Of a stretch of 64,000 nucleotides of DNA, positions 47,799 through 60,425 are shown in pieces. The notes below the pieces were generated by a model, which made no database searches, had not been told where the DNA came from, and was given only the letters and a program-made list of their open reading frames with translations. Numbering within the stretch: the first letter of the stretch is position 1; each line of letters opens with the position of its first letter. Position numbers and translations under genes: made by a program. The DNA comes from Clitoria ternatea (taxonomy: Eukaryota; Streptophyta; Magnoliopsida; Fabales; Fabaceae), in the NCBI GenBank assembly GCA_037962975.1, contig CM075676.1, positions 95,178,001 to 95,242,000 on the forward strand. Direction: 5' to 3'.

Positions 47799-50700
47799 CT
47801 TGTGGCTTGAGCTTATTTATTGAATTGTAGGAGATACCGTACTGTATTTTCCTAGCTAGAGTGTTGACTTGAAAGTACTGGTAGAGGCCTAATCCACGCG
47901 GGTATAAGGGGTGTGTGTGTGTCAATAACCTCAACTCAACAATCACCTAACTTCTATTATTATCCATCCTTTCTCACCAGATTCGTTGGATCTCCACTTC
48001 ATGTGTAATTAATCTGCATGTCAGAGATAACTTTTTCTTTTATACATTTCCTTTTACAGTTGTATGTGCATGGGGAACTTGAAGTGCCAATTTAATAGAT
48101 ACCCAAATCTCTAGTCTCTTCGGTCTCATTTTGTAAGATTAAACGTTAACGGGTAACCTAACATTAACCTTTCTCACATATCACATCAGAAAATACACCA
48201 AAGAAAAATCATGAGAAATCATAAACCTATTCTGACTGTATATTTTTTTATCACGACATCTTAACATTAGTTAGAAAGCGATTTTTAATTATTCATCATA
48301 AACTTGTTTTGAGAATGGACATGGTTATACGCATGGGACGAAATTACTAGAAAAAGACCCATTACATTTTACAAGGAAAGCCACTAGCTAGTCTACTCTA
48401 CTTATTATCACACCTGTGATTCAACTAATTTTTACTGTTCATAAATAGCTAGTTGCTACGTACATAAATTCAAATCTAAATATAATTAAGGGTATATATA
48501 TATATATGTTATGGAAAATGTTAACTAATGAATTAGTTAAAGAAGTAATAATACAAATTTAAAATTTAAAAATATCATTAAAATTCATCCATTTTAATTT
48601 TTAAGGTAATTTCAACATTTCTTTTAATAAAAAATTCTGTTTTTACTTCCTTAATTAAACGATGGTTTAAGAGCTCTTGTTAACCGCACTCATATCTATA
48701 ATTGTATATACTTCCTGATCTGTTATTATTATGGTTTGTAGTTTCAGAAGGTTTTATTATTCTTTTTATCCTTATTTTATTTTATTTTTGTTATTAGTAA
48801 ACAAAGAGAAAATTATGTAAAGTTGGGCACGAGAAGTATCCAAAGGTTAACTCATGCAAAAAAAGTTATAGTGATTTTTTTGGTATTTGAAAAATGATAA
48901 ACGTATACCATTTATATTGATTTTTTGGTCTTTGAAAAACAAATTAAAGAAAAAGAAACTAACGGAATAGAGGAATGAAATAAAATATGATGAATAATAG
49001 AGAAAATATACACGATAAAAAAAATTTAAATATTACCTCCGTTTGAATATAAATTTTTAAAAAATAATTTTGTCTTAGAATATGTAAATCTAAACTTGAG
49101 TTTATTAAATGTGGAAGTATCCCTAAAATACTTTTAGTTAATATATATTTTAGTTTTCAATAGAGAGACTCTCTTAACAAATTTCAATAAGAATATTACA
49201 GTAAAAATAATACATTTTTAGATGAATTTAATGAGAATAAATATGGTTAACTATTCTTCTTAAGGATGTCAATTATTTGTCTTTTTGCTTCAAGTGTGTG
49301 AATATTATTGTTATTTACTTTGATACATTTTTATAAGTTAAAAATAAATATTATTACCTACTGCTCCAAATATAACTATATTTTTGTGGAATTTTTTCAT
49401 CTCGTAATATAAATAAAATAATATATTTTTTAATATCATTAAATATTTGTCTACTAAATATGTCATTTTCATATATATTTTGATGCGCATATAAAGGAAT
49501 CGTTGTAAAATTCACTTTAAAATTAGGATATAGTTTTGGGGTAAGAGGTATAAAGAATGATACTGACACCACACTTAAAAAATAGATGAAAAGATGGATG
49601 ATAAGTCATAGGGTAAGCGCTACAATCAAAGATTAATAAGTCTAAAGGTTGCCACGAGAATGAAAATTTTTTATAAAATCAAAGTGTGGTTCATTCAAGA
49701 ACTTAAGAGAAACTCTCATAAAGAAAAAAAAAACTTTGAATTTAATTCAAAACTCAAATTGATTTCATTTACTCTACATGATATCTTCTTTATAAGCTTT
49801 AATAAACTATTGAAATTCTAAATGAGATAAATTTTCACTGGTACCCACTAAATATTTAACTTTTCTAACATTAAAACTTAAAATAAACTCATGTTAACTA
49901 TCTTAATGACTTAGAAACTCAAGCATTAAAATCAAACTTAGGGAAATACTAAAAATATAAAAAAATTATCCTAAATATAAATATGAAAATTGTATGCAAA
50001 TAGAAAATAATGTTCTTTAATAACTGAATTGTCTTTTTTTATTATATCATTGTCTCTTTCTTTGAAATGATTCGTCATCTAATCATTATTTTTCTTTTGT
50101 TGCAACATATATCCTCCCAGATCAAAAGTTAACCTCTTGAAATCTTTCTTCACTTGAATTTCTCTTGCATAGCCAACCAAATTATGAAATACTCCATCCT
50201 TAAAGAAGAGTTCATAATCACTTTTGGTTTCTTTTGGAGACTCAATTCTCAAGACTAATCATAACTTAAACTTGTGAGAATTTTGGTAACTTACCTACAT
50301 ATATAAGGGTCATTTCAATACTAGGACAAGAATTGTTTGGATATATAATTGTTAAATCAACTAAAGATGAAACATTTTTAATCTTATATTTTCTTTCTTT
50401 TCTTCCTCACTCATAATTTTCAATTCTATCTTATTTTGACTTTCTTTAATATTTTCTTTTCTCTCAATATCTTCTTTTAAATGGTGCTCACTTAAAAATA
50501 GCAACCTTTTCTCACTTTAATTTTTACTCGCAATATTTTCTTTTCTCTCTATCTGATTATCTTCAATTTCCTCTAATCTAAAACCAACACTCAATTGTTA
50601 TAATTCTTCAAATTTTTATTCTTTATCTTCTCTATTATTTTCTTCTTGATTTTTATTTTTCTTAAACTCTTTTTCTTCTTTCCCCGTCACTTTTCAACAC

Positions 50701-51911
50701 TTCTCTAAAATTTTTCTTTATCTCACTTTTTATCCTCTCAAAAAAAATTCCATATTTTTTCTCTTTCCTTTTCAAAATGTGTACAACAATGCATTATTTT
50801 ATTATTAGTATTCGTGGATTAAGAAATAATTTATTAATAAATTATTTTATTTATAATTTTTAAATTTTGATTAAAAACGATTAAATTAAGTTAAATAAGA
50901 TGATTTAATATTTTAAATCAAGTTAAAATTAATGATATATCATATAGTGCTTTATTTAGTCCAATAGGAATATTCTGTAGCTAAGAATCTAAAAATAATA
51001 TTAATAAAAACAAAATATTATAAATGAATGTATTAGTTTAGAAACAAAAACCATAATAGTCAAATTGTATTAAAAAATTGAAAGGTATGTCACAATAATA
51101 GTTTTCAAATAGATAATTCCTAAAAAACATGAGAAATGTATCCTAAGTTAAGTGTAATTATTTGGCCTAATTTAAAATCTTTAACTGTCTTCATTTATTA
51201 AATCTCCGACTATCTTCACTTTTTCAATATGTGCATCATCTTCATCATTAGCTTGCAAGCTAACAAAAAGGAAATAAGCATACAAATCATTATATATCTA
51301 ATTTAACAAAATATGACTCTAGATATATCATCTTAATTATATATCTTACATCAATCTAATCCTTTTGTTGGGTAAATATGAGATATCAATAGTTAGAGAT
51401 CTCTTCGGGGGTTATCATTTGTAAATCATCTTCCTTTATTTTGTAATTTATATTTTTCATCTTGTCATCCTTCTTAACTTATAAATGATCGTTCAATCAA
51501 AATATTTTATAGTTTATCACCAAACTTAATTATGATTTGTTATGGAATTTTAACATAATTTATATGGCTATTACATTCATTGTTGCAAGTCAAAATTTTG
51601 TTCGTTGTGAAACTCTATCTTGTACGACTGTCAAAACACATTATTTGGAAAACATGTGAAGAGCTTGTGATTTTTTATAACAGTTTAAGCAATTTCAAAT
51701 CATCACAATCTCCCTATAAGAAACAAATGAAAAAGAATTATTATTTTAAGGATATATTTACAAGCACACAGTGAAGTTTAGCGAATAAGAAAAAGAACTC
51801 AATTTAATATAGTTCATTAATTTACTTTTTCAAGTGCTATTGTGAGGTCACATAAATAAATAAAAAAACTCAATCTAATATAAGATCAATATTCATAATT
51901 TGAAATATATT
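47799..51911. other. Intergenic, no gene seen
   Basis: Holds the CASP-like promoter just above 47798 (an AGTCAAC W-box-like site lies near 47862 on the minus strand). The rest is AT-rich; 50,370-50,770 is a CT-rich stretch on the plus strand. At about 50,050-50,240 a minus-strand frame might be retroelement residue, but I cannot identify it. Confidence 0.5.
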
Positions 51912-52145
51912 TTAAAAATTAATAAGAGAGATGATCAATTTTGCTCTTGAAATACTTCTAACACTTGGCGAATATGCTCTAAGTGTTCTTTTATTTTTGT
52001 TGTAGACCAAACTATCATCGAAGTATACAACAACAAATTTACTAATGAAGGTGCAGAGTACTTGATTCATTAAGCGCATAAATGTACTTGGGGACATTTG
52101 ATAGCTCAAAGGGAACCATAGTCCATTTATACAATCCATCTCTTG
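51912..52145 (-). pseudogene. Ty3/gypsy reverse transcriptase fragment
   Basis: The minus strand reads SPSTFMRLMNQVLCTFISKF followed by VVVYFDDSLVYNK, the second half of a gypsy (chromovirus-like) RT with its YFDD centre. After about 52000 a frameshift occurs; the adjacent frame goes on with HLEHIRQVLEVFQEQ-like sequence. No LTR or other pol domain is nearby. Confidence 0.75.
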
Positions 52146-54188
52146 TTTTGAATTAGGCAGAGTAAAAAATATAGGACTTTTTTGGTTAAGGAAGAACTTG
52201 TTGATAAGTGGTCTTGGACTTAAGAGGGTGGAGGGTGGGGGTGTGGATTGGGGTGAGTTAAGTCAGGGAAAAACTTATAGTTTTATCAAATAATTTTGTT
52301 TAGGAAAATGTACTTGAAAAAATTGTTTAGAGAACTTTTAGTAGATGGTGAATAAGTTATGTGTAAAGATGAAACACAAATATAAAAAGTAAAAATTAAA
52401 GAGGTAAGGGAACAAGAGATTGTAAACCATGATGTATTCTAGTTCGATTATTATCATTGGGATCTATGTTCAATCTCCCAACACAAAGGCCTAACCCGAT
52501 AATTATTTTATATGGTAAAATGAAATAAGTGAAGAACTAGTTTTTCACTTAGTTTTCAAATTATTTTGATTACAAATAATTCAAATTAGTTTTCTCACTT
52601 AGTAAGGTGAATTTTCTCTTTTATAGAGCATTTGATTTATATGGTAAAACGCCGCCGATTATGGAAATAAAACATATCAAGTTTCCTAAAATAAGTCAAG
52701 AATCCAAAATACTCTAATATGCAATCACTGGTTCAAACCAAAAGGGGTATGGTTTGAACCATTATGGAACATCCCTAGTTTGAACCAGAGCATGTATGGT
52801 TCAAACCAGTACATGTTTGGTTCAAACAGAACCCCATGAAAACCATTGGTTCAAACCAGTCAGGGGGTGCTTCGAATTAGATAGATTATTTTTGAATTCT
52901 AAAACATTTTTTTCTTAAAACTTGGTTCAATTAATTACTCTTTTTAGTAACAAACTTAAAACCAAGATTAATTAATTAGAGTTAGATGACTTAATAGTTC
53001 ACTTAAAAAACTTATCTAACTCTTAGAACAAATATTAAAGGAAGTCTTCAAGTCTAACAACTTCATGTTCTAGATTAAAGACAAAGACTTTTATGCTTTT
53101 CAGTTTGTTCATCCACGTTTCATTTTTGTCTTAGAGTCCATATCTGACTTATACATGTTTGCCTATGTTTGTCATTATCAAAACTTGTTTACTATATGAA
53201 TCACAAAAACCAATTTAGTAAGTCTCAGACTTTTAAGACCGGTTAAAAAAGGTTTTTAAAATTAGTTGTATAGTCGATTTAAAAAGTTGGTCATCTTTAA
53301 CCTTTGGATAACGTGTTGGGCACATGGTTAAAATGTGGATCTTCAATTACAGCTAGCACGTGAGGGTGAAAGCAAGGTTTTCAAGCGACAGAGCTTCTTG
53401 TCTTACAGGTTTTGAGGCTTTCCAGACATTTTTGTTAAGGTGGTGTAGCTTAATTCAATTGGGAAATAGGAGTTTTGGCTAGGTCAAGGTTTCTCCGGTG
53501 AAAGGACTTAACTCTCTCACTTTCCCCTGTCTCTTTGGTTATACTTAAGGCGTAAAGGATCCAGAAACCTTGCTCTAATTAACAAATTGCTAAGAGAGCC
53601 AAGGCAAATAGTTAAACAACTCACTAAGAAAAAAACTCTCTTAATGTATTGAAACTTAACTTCCTTGATGATTTAAATAGCTGACAACCTTGGCTATTTA
53701 TAATTGCTATTACATAGTCTAAAAATAATTTTTTTAAAATCATATTATAGGTATAATATCTTAGTAAGTGGAAAGTTAGGTAGGATATTTTTCTTTTAAA
53801 AATAGAGTAAACACATTACTTAGTCTCTCACTTTTACACGGTTAAATTAATAAGTCCCTCAAATATTACAAATTCATACAGGGTCCCTCACCTTTCACTT
53901 TCATCAATATAATAGCTCCTTGTCATCGATTTCTTTAAACTTCTATTAACTTCGGTTAAATTTTGTCTATGTGGCTATTTTTTTGACATATTTGATGCCA
54001 TATAGATTGCTACATGGGCAACAAAACACATTCGTTTCGGCGATTGACTGGTATAGGGACTTATTCTCAAAATTTTAAATTTTCCAAGGACTAATTAGCA
54101 TTATTCGACTGTCAAGTATATTCTTTTATATGCAAGTATACTATGTTTTTGCATGTGCAATCATTGCAAAGAAAGGGGAACATGCAGG
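52146..54188. other. Intergenic with TGGTTCAAACCA cluster
   Basis: No gene seen. It contains the palindromic motif cluster at 52729-52860. At 53,815-54,100 text such as AATAAGTCCCTCAAATATT resembles ends of Mutator-like elements, but I found no partner. Confidence 0.45.
52729..52860. repeat. Six copies of TGGTTCAAACCA in both orientations
   Basis: Copies at 52729, 52750, 52776, 52798, 52818 and 52847. Some read TGGTTCAAACCA and others TGGTTTGAACCA, which are reverse complements. Spacing is irregular (20-29 bp), so this is not a simple tandem repeat. Confidence 0.8.
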
Positions 54189-54470
54189 GTGTAACATCCC
54201 TGTTTTTAGAAACAGTTTTAATCTTGTAATTTTGAAGTATGGAAAGTTTGTAAGTAAGAATAAGTGAATAAATACCCTGTAGATGGTCTGTGATATCTCA
54301 GAAATTTAATTTTTGTGTGTGATTATGGAAATTATATAGACCATTAATGGTATTATGCAAATTCCGAGTGAAAAAGGGCTCTGTTCTGAGTGACAGAGAG
54401 AAATTCCGAGTGAAGGATGAAATTCCGAGTGTAAGGTTATGTTTTCCGAGTAAAATATGACCGAGAGGGT
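54189..54470 (+). repeat. Start of a related LTR in plus orientation, split by element C
   Basis: Begins TGTAACATCCCTGTTTTTAG and aligns with the first 280 bases of the element C LTR read on the minus strand (from 58854 down), including the first CCGAGTGA-type motifs. It is cut at 54470 by the start of element C. The last five bases, AGGGT, are the expected target duplication. The rest should follow element C beyond the window. Confidence 0.75.
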
Positions 54471-55739
54471 TGTAACACCCTCTGTTAGATAAGACAAATC
54501 CTTTTGTAGGTTCATCCTATTTAACTGAGTGTGTTAACAGTTTTCAGAAAAAGTGAATATTTTTTTTTAAAAATAAATAATGGCAGATCAGTGGAAGCAA
54601 TAATGTATATATCACATAGTCATTCACAAACTGTAAGTAATTGTACTCTTAACAAAATGGGGCACGCAGGCACCCTTAGATATTATACAGTCATCCGGTG
54701 TCTGATTATTAATCATAAATATTCTATCCTTAATGATTATTCTCAATGGGTTCAGCACATTGCTAATCTTCACATTCGGGTTCTTGAGTTTCTAATTCCT
54801 CTGAAAAATAGTCAACAGTAAGGGTGAGTATAACCCAAGACCCTGTAGGTTACCCGGTGCGGACATAATCCAGCTAACAAGTAATAACATGTAATCATAC
54901 AATTCACATTTCAAAGATTATAACAATCAAATATGTCATTAAGGAATGCATGAGTTTGATTATGATATTTCTTGATTACGTTTCATGATGCATGTGGGCC
55001 CAAGAAATTATTTATTCTTCTCTGGAATATCATCATTCCAATTCTCTAGAGCGATCAGGGTCCGCCCAAGCTCTGGTACAAATGAACTCATTGGTTCTCA
55101 TCATTGATTTATATATATATATTTGAGACTTGGATCCCTACGATCATGGTCACACTCCGTCAGTTAGTCAAAGTACACCAGAATTATTCGTCTCACCCGA
55201 CTATCAGGGCGCGACTCTGATGCCATTGGGTTGCCGTTCCAGTTGTACTCCCAAGATTCTTCTACTGAGATCGAACGTGAGTGTCCTTCACTGTACCAAG
55301 TGTATGCTCTAGAGGTTTTTCTTCTTCAAAAATATTTTCATGATGCAAAATGCATTCTTTTTCATCTTTTGAGTCATGGGTATTTGTGTGATTCCAGCTT
55401 CGTCATATTCGTTCACAAGCTTTTGATTTAATGGATCAAACGTTGCAGGTCATCTTGATAAAATATATCGTTTATAACTTAGTTGAAATTGTACTTTGTA
55501 TAAATAATAAAATATAATTCATATTTATTTACTCATAGTTAATAAAATAAGATATTTATAGCAATAATACTAATTATAATAATAGGAATAACAATAATAA
55601 AAATAATAATGTAAATAATAATAATAATATTAAGAATAATAATAGGGAAAAGACCAATAATGATATTTAGAACATTTTAATAACTCACTAAGGAGCATAG
55701 AAGGGATTCTGATTGAAAAATCCAAGTATAAAACGTTAA

Positions 55740-56165
55740 GACTGCTTTTCCGAGGAGAAGGAGTTGAATACCGAGTGACAAATAGGTTTTTCCCGAGTGA
55801 AATCAATTAAATACCGAGTGAAATATAATTATCCGAGTAAAAGAAATCTGTTTCCGAGTGAAAAATGAATTTTCCGGGTAGAAATAGATTAGTACCGAGT
55901 AAAAATGAGTTTTCCGATTAAACATAAGTTATGTCCAAGTGGAAATGTTGATAACCAGATTTTCTGAGTAAAACTTGGATAAATACCGAGTGCAAAAGTT
56001 AAGATTCCGAGTGAAAATAAGCAGGATTTCCAATAAAATCAAACTGGGAGAATTTTCTGAATAAAACAAATCTGAATTCAAATGAAATCAATTGGAAAGA
56101 GCTTTCTAAGTGACATACTGAATTCCGAGTGAAATCAACTTGAAAAGATGTTTTCCGAGTGAAAT
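55740..56165 (+). repeat. CCGAGTGAAA motif array, U5 side of element C LTR
   Basis: More than ten copies of (A/T)CCGAGTGAAA and close variants, irregularly spaced 20-50 bp apart, all in plus orientation (thus TTTCACTCGG in the element's own sense). Repeated in the 5' LTR at 61698-62123. Confidence 0.85.
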
Positions 56166-57057
56166 TAAGGTGTTTATCAATTGTAATATGATCCTGTTTG
56201 AAAGTTTTAAATAAGAAGCTTGTATTCTTCAGATAACCAATCGGATTAATATATATATAACTGGTCAGATTACTGCAATTTCTGAGTGAATTTATGTATT
56301 CTTAACCGCTCTGGTTGATTGGTACAATACCGAGCTTAATAACATAGTATCCGATGTCAGTTCATATCTCTTCACTGGAGTCCTCATAAATACCCATGAT
56401 ATTTTAAATATTTTAACAGTCCAGCATCAAACATATACACTTATTCATTCATATTAATCAATAAAATCAACAGGTTCACTGAATTCTCATGGCCAATAAT
56501 AAACAACGCTGTAATTAAACATGTTCAATACATTACATATACAAATATAACAAACAATTAAACATTTAAATCACAACAACCAGATTTTTCCTTTCACTCA
56601 GATTTCCCCAGAATACCCGAGAATATACCCCCCTTACCTCAATGAAGTTCCTGGATGGAAAGAAAGAGGTTCACTTCACTGTCCTGCTTCAAATCCGTGT
56701 GAGAGAGGAAAAGAATTGAAAGAAAGAAAGCTGGCAAGAAGAGGTTATGTTTCGTATGTGTGTGTGTTCTAAGAGTGATAATAATGTATTAATAATGAGG
56801 GAAACAAGTGGAAGACAACATTTCCCGTGAGTGATGGTTAGGTGAAGATAATGGCAACTTTTGACTCATTTCACTGTCAGCGTAGCATTTGATTGGAATA
56901 AAATATATAAAGGTATTATAATGGATGCAACTTTCCCCTGTGATTGGTTCGTTGTGCCACTCATTTTTTGGATTTATGTAATTAAGTGGGCTGATCACTA
57001 ATTGGAGTGGAATTAAAAAAATGTTCAGTGCTGGAAAAGAGGTCGGTATTGGGTGTG

Positions 57058-57373
57058 TGAAGGCGGAGTGCAGTGTGAGGGCGGTGTGGAGTGTGAGGCG
57101 GTATGGAGTGTTAGAGCGTTATTGAATGTGAGGCGGTATGGAGTGTTAGGGCGGTGTGGAATGTGAGGCGGTATGGAGTGTTAGGGCGGTGTGGAGTGTG
57201 AGGCGGTATGGAGTGTTAGGGCGGTGTGGAATGTGAGGCGGTATGGAGTGTTAGGGCGGTGTGGAATGTGAGGCGGTATGGAGTGTTAGGGCGGTGTGGA
57301 ATGTGAATCGGTATGGAGTGTTAGGGCGGTGTGGAATGTGAGGCGGTGTGCTGTGTGAGGGTAGTGTGGAGTG
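57058..57373 (+). repeat. 35-bp minisatellite in element C LTR
   Basis: About eight units with an exact 35-bp step (57093, 57128, 57163 to 57338), each GTGAGGCGGTATGGAGTGTT plus AGGGCGGTGTGGAAT. It is G-rich on the plus strand with no C runs, unlike its AT-rich surroundings. The same array is at 62911-63226. Confidence 0.9.
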
Positions 57374-57564
57374 TGAGGCGGTGTGAAGTGGGCGGTGTTG
57401 AGTGTGAAGTAAGGAAGGACGGTGTGTGTGAAGGAGTTAAGGACTCCGTCTGTGTAAAGAGGGCGGTGTTGTGATGAACACCGGCTCAGAGCTGTCCGGT
57501 GTGAGCTCCTGCTCTAAGGACGACCTATTTTAGCTAACTGGTGTGGAGTGCTGACATCGGATCG

Positions 57565-57600
57565 CTTAAGCGAAATCCGATTCGCTTGAGCGAGTCCGCC
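57565..57600. repeat. CGCTTAAGCG palindrome pair
   Basis: TCGCTTAAGCGA is a perfect 12-bp palindrome followed by the related TCGCTTGAGCGA and flanked by CGGAT/ATCCG. Repeated in the 5' LTR at about 63418-63453. Confidence 0.75.
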
Positions 57601-57829
57601 CTTCATGGCTCGGAAATCTTCAAAAACTGATTCGTTTTTCTTGGTCCTCACTCTTGATTATTTTAAAGTATCTAGTCGGATTTCTCCTCTCTAGGTCGGA
57701 TTTCTTCTGGATTCAGTCAGATTCTCTTTACTCAGGGTTTCCATTCGGTAAACAACCTATTCTTATTTATTTCATACTTAACTAAATCATTCCTTAGCCA
57801 ACTCAACATCAAATCACTTTTTACTCGGA

Positions 57830-58690
57830 TTTCATAACACCTTAGGCTTACTCGGAAAAAGGGTATCCATATTCATACAGTTTTCCACTTAGAATTATAA
57901 CATCCTTTATTCAGAAATCAACACTTTCTCCATTCGATCCACTCATATTTCTCCCTCGGTTTGAACCAAACTCTTCAACTACAATTTCAATCGAAGCCTA
58001 TTAAGGTCATTACCTCTTGGAAAAGACACACACGTATGAGCCTCACCCGGACTTGGTCCAGTAGAGTACTTCTCACTCGGAAGAGGAGTCATACTCATAT
58101 ACTTACTCGGAAATGGCCCTGCCTACTACAATTCACTCGGAATGGGTTCTCAAATACCATTTTCCGCTCGGTATCTACTCAATTAGTATTATTCATTCAT
58201 CACCACTCATATTCAAGCCAAGTAATGCTTTAACCATACGATATATATATATATATAACCACTCGGAATCCATAACTTAATGATTATTTCTTCCACCAAC
58301 ATTTCTTAATAATTTTAATAACACATTTCAATCGGTAGAAGGCATCAACTCTTCATATGCATTCATTCACTCAGAACTCCTCAGCATTCACTCGGGTTTC
58401 TCATTCAGACCTACTAAATTCTTGTCTACTCGGAACCATTCAAACTCTCCATCACTTAAAGGATTTCATTCACTCGGATTTTCACTCAGGAGTGGTTCTC
58501 TTGAACACACTTCACTCCAAATGTCTCTGTGATCAAGAATCCACTCGGTAGTACCCTTCTTGGTCATATATTACTCGGATAACATAACCTTACACTCGGA
58601 ATTTCATTCCTTACTTGGATTTTCTTTCTATCACTCGGTATTGCTCACTGTCACTCGGATCAGAGTCCATTTTCACTCAGAATTTGATTA
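57830..58690 (-). repeat. CCGAGTGA motif array, U3 side of element C LTR
   Basis: About twenty ACTCGG-type motifs in plus orientation (CCGAGT in the element's sense), often TTCACTCGGAAT. They are opposite to those at 55740-56165. Repeated from 63683 to the window end. Confidence 0.85.
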
Positions 58691-58854
58691 ATATCCTCAA
58701 AGGTCTGCATAAATTCCATAATTATACCCAAAAATATAATTTTTAGAGTATTACTGACCTTATACAAGGTATTTACTCACTTATTCTTACTTTCTGACCT
58801 TCCACACTTCAAAATTTACCAAATAAAACTGCTACTAAAAACAGGGATGTTACA

Positions 58855-58892
58855 TTCTCCCCCTCTTTTAGGAATTTCGTCCCGAAATTCAA
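58855..58892 (-). other. Polypurine tract region of element C
   Basis: On the minus strand GAATTTCGGGACGAAATTCC, then TAAAAGAGGGGGAGAA directly before TGTAACATCCC. A classic Tekay/Del-type PPT and the key to the element's orientation. Confidence 0.9.
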
Positions 58893-60413
58893 AAGGTGAA
58901 ATTGTTTCGCATCATCGTCCTGAATACAATTCTTTCATAATCATACTTATATATACTATTAATATACCATCATAGGACATCGTCCCCCAAAACTTATCAT
59001 CAAGTCCTAGACTTGTCTGAATCCAAGTTGTATGCTCATGTTATGCTTCGGAAATTTCTCTCTCAAGATCAAGATTCTCTTAAATCTTAAAGGGCTATCC
59101 GTACCTAACAAAACAATGCTATGATTTCCTTAGCCTTAAGACTTCCAAATCATCACATGAATCATTTAATCATTACTAAAATTTAGTCAAACTCATTATA
59201 AGCCTCTTGGTTTTATCTAAGATCATCACCAATTCATCCTATTTCAAAATGACATGCCTATTTATCATTTCAAATGTCTTAATCCACTATCAATTGTTTC
59301 CTTAATCTACTATCATAACATCAATAGTCTAAATTAATTACTCCAATTACATACTTACTTATATACACTCCTTTCCCAATCTTCAATAATCAACACCTAA
59401 TGCCTCAGATATTCATTTCCTTATATGTAATCATTCTAGAGTATTTAAAGCCATCAAGATCATCAACTTAGTTAAAATCCTCAAATCACTACACTTAGGG
59501 TTTTTCACCAAAATTCAATGATCATTTCTAATAATCACCAATTTCTATTAACAACACCTACATACACATTATCGTGGGTTTTCGCTAAAAATCATCTCTC
59601 ATGACATTATTATTTACTTCCTTTAAATCCTAAGTTAGGGTTCCACTACAACCATCATCTTCTGTCTCAAATCTTGAAATTTTTGTATACCACTTCACAT
59701 CCATCCTAAAACACACATAAATGTATTCTACCTTTGGGTTTTACATGAAAACGGTTTCTATTCCTAAAACCCATTCACAAGACATGCTCTTAATCACATA
59801 GAAATTCAAAACCTAGAAACAAAGATTAGAGAATTTTACCTTACGCTCCGAGCTATCCCAAGCTCTAGTATGCACACAAAAATGAAGAGAGAATAAGGAA
59901 ATAGGTCATCTCTTGTTTCTCGAACAGGATCTCAGTTTGGGCTTAATACTAACTTCAAAAATTCCACTAATATCCTTAATAGTCTTAACCAATGGTATCT
60001 CAATCGGAGCTACTTGGTCCTATACTCAGATTTCTAATCGGTTCTTATTTTAACTCTTCAAGTTCCAATAATGTTTGACAGATTTCCTGTCGTAGCTCTC
60101 CTTCGAATTGTGTAAGATCATTCTGCTGAAAGTTAGCTAATCCTTGGCTCTGCTTAGTAGAGATATGGGGTAATTCTTGTTGTTCTATCATCTCCACGAT
60201 TTGAGTAAGAAGTTTCTCCATTTCATGATCATTGTTTCAGTGAGTCATTAGGAAATTGTTGATGGAATATCAACAAAGAGGTTCTGGGTATATGTTATGT
60301 GGAGAATTCCACATAGGAAATCTAGTCTTAGGTGTTTTATGGACTGTTTAATATTTCTATCAGAGTACGTGGAAACCTAATGGTCCACTCCCCAAGCTTA
60401 ATGAATCGACTAT
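58893..60413 (-). mobile_element. Interior of element C, no gag-pol
   Basis: About 1.5 kb between PPT and PBS. Only the small ORF at 60045-60221 stands out; no protease, RT or integrase motif is visible. The rest is AT-rich with scattered stops in all frames. Confidence 0.7.
60045..60221 (-). CDS. Candidate 58-aa ORF near the PBS of element C
   Basis: ATG at 60219-60221, TAA at 60045-60047, about 190 bp after the PBS, where gag would begin. The product is acidic, Gln/Glu-rich and helical: starts MEKLLTQIVEMIEQQELPHI, later QNDLTQFEGELRQEICQTLL, ending ELEELK. Heptad-like Leu/Ile spacing suggests a coiled coil. I recognise no family; it may be what remains of a gag start. It is too short to be more than a candidate. 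Confidence 0.3.
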   Translation of the reverse strand: MEKLLTQIVEMIEQQELPHISTKQSQGLANFQQNDLTQFEGELRQEICQTLLELEELK

Positions 60414-60425
60414 GCTCTGATACCA
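60414..60425 (-). other. Primer-binding site of element C
   Basis: GCTCTGATACCA on the plus strand, i.e. TGGTATCAGAGC on the element's strand, three bases after the 5' LTR end; initiator methionine tRNA type. Confidence 0.9.

Larger units (their letters stand above)
54471..58854 (-). repeat. Element C 3' LTR, 4384 bp
   Basis: Ends TGTAACACCC (54471) and GGGATGTTACA (58854) are imperfect inverted repeats. It contains the motif arrays, the minisatellite and a TATATAAAG/CTTTATATA site near 56900-56912. Short ORFs in it (for example around 54531 and 55231) recur in the other LTR only because the LTRs are duplicates. Confidence 0.9.

Noticed and set aside
54531..55431. ORFs of 60-96 codons found in two places (also 60549-61389)
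   Set aside because: They are duplicated only because both LTRs are copies; composition is not coding-like and no family motif is present.
57058..57373. Evenly spaced repeats that might suggest a CRISPR array
   Set aside because: Units are directly adjacent without unique spacers, in a plant LTR; it is a minisatellite.
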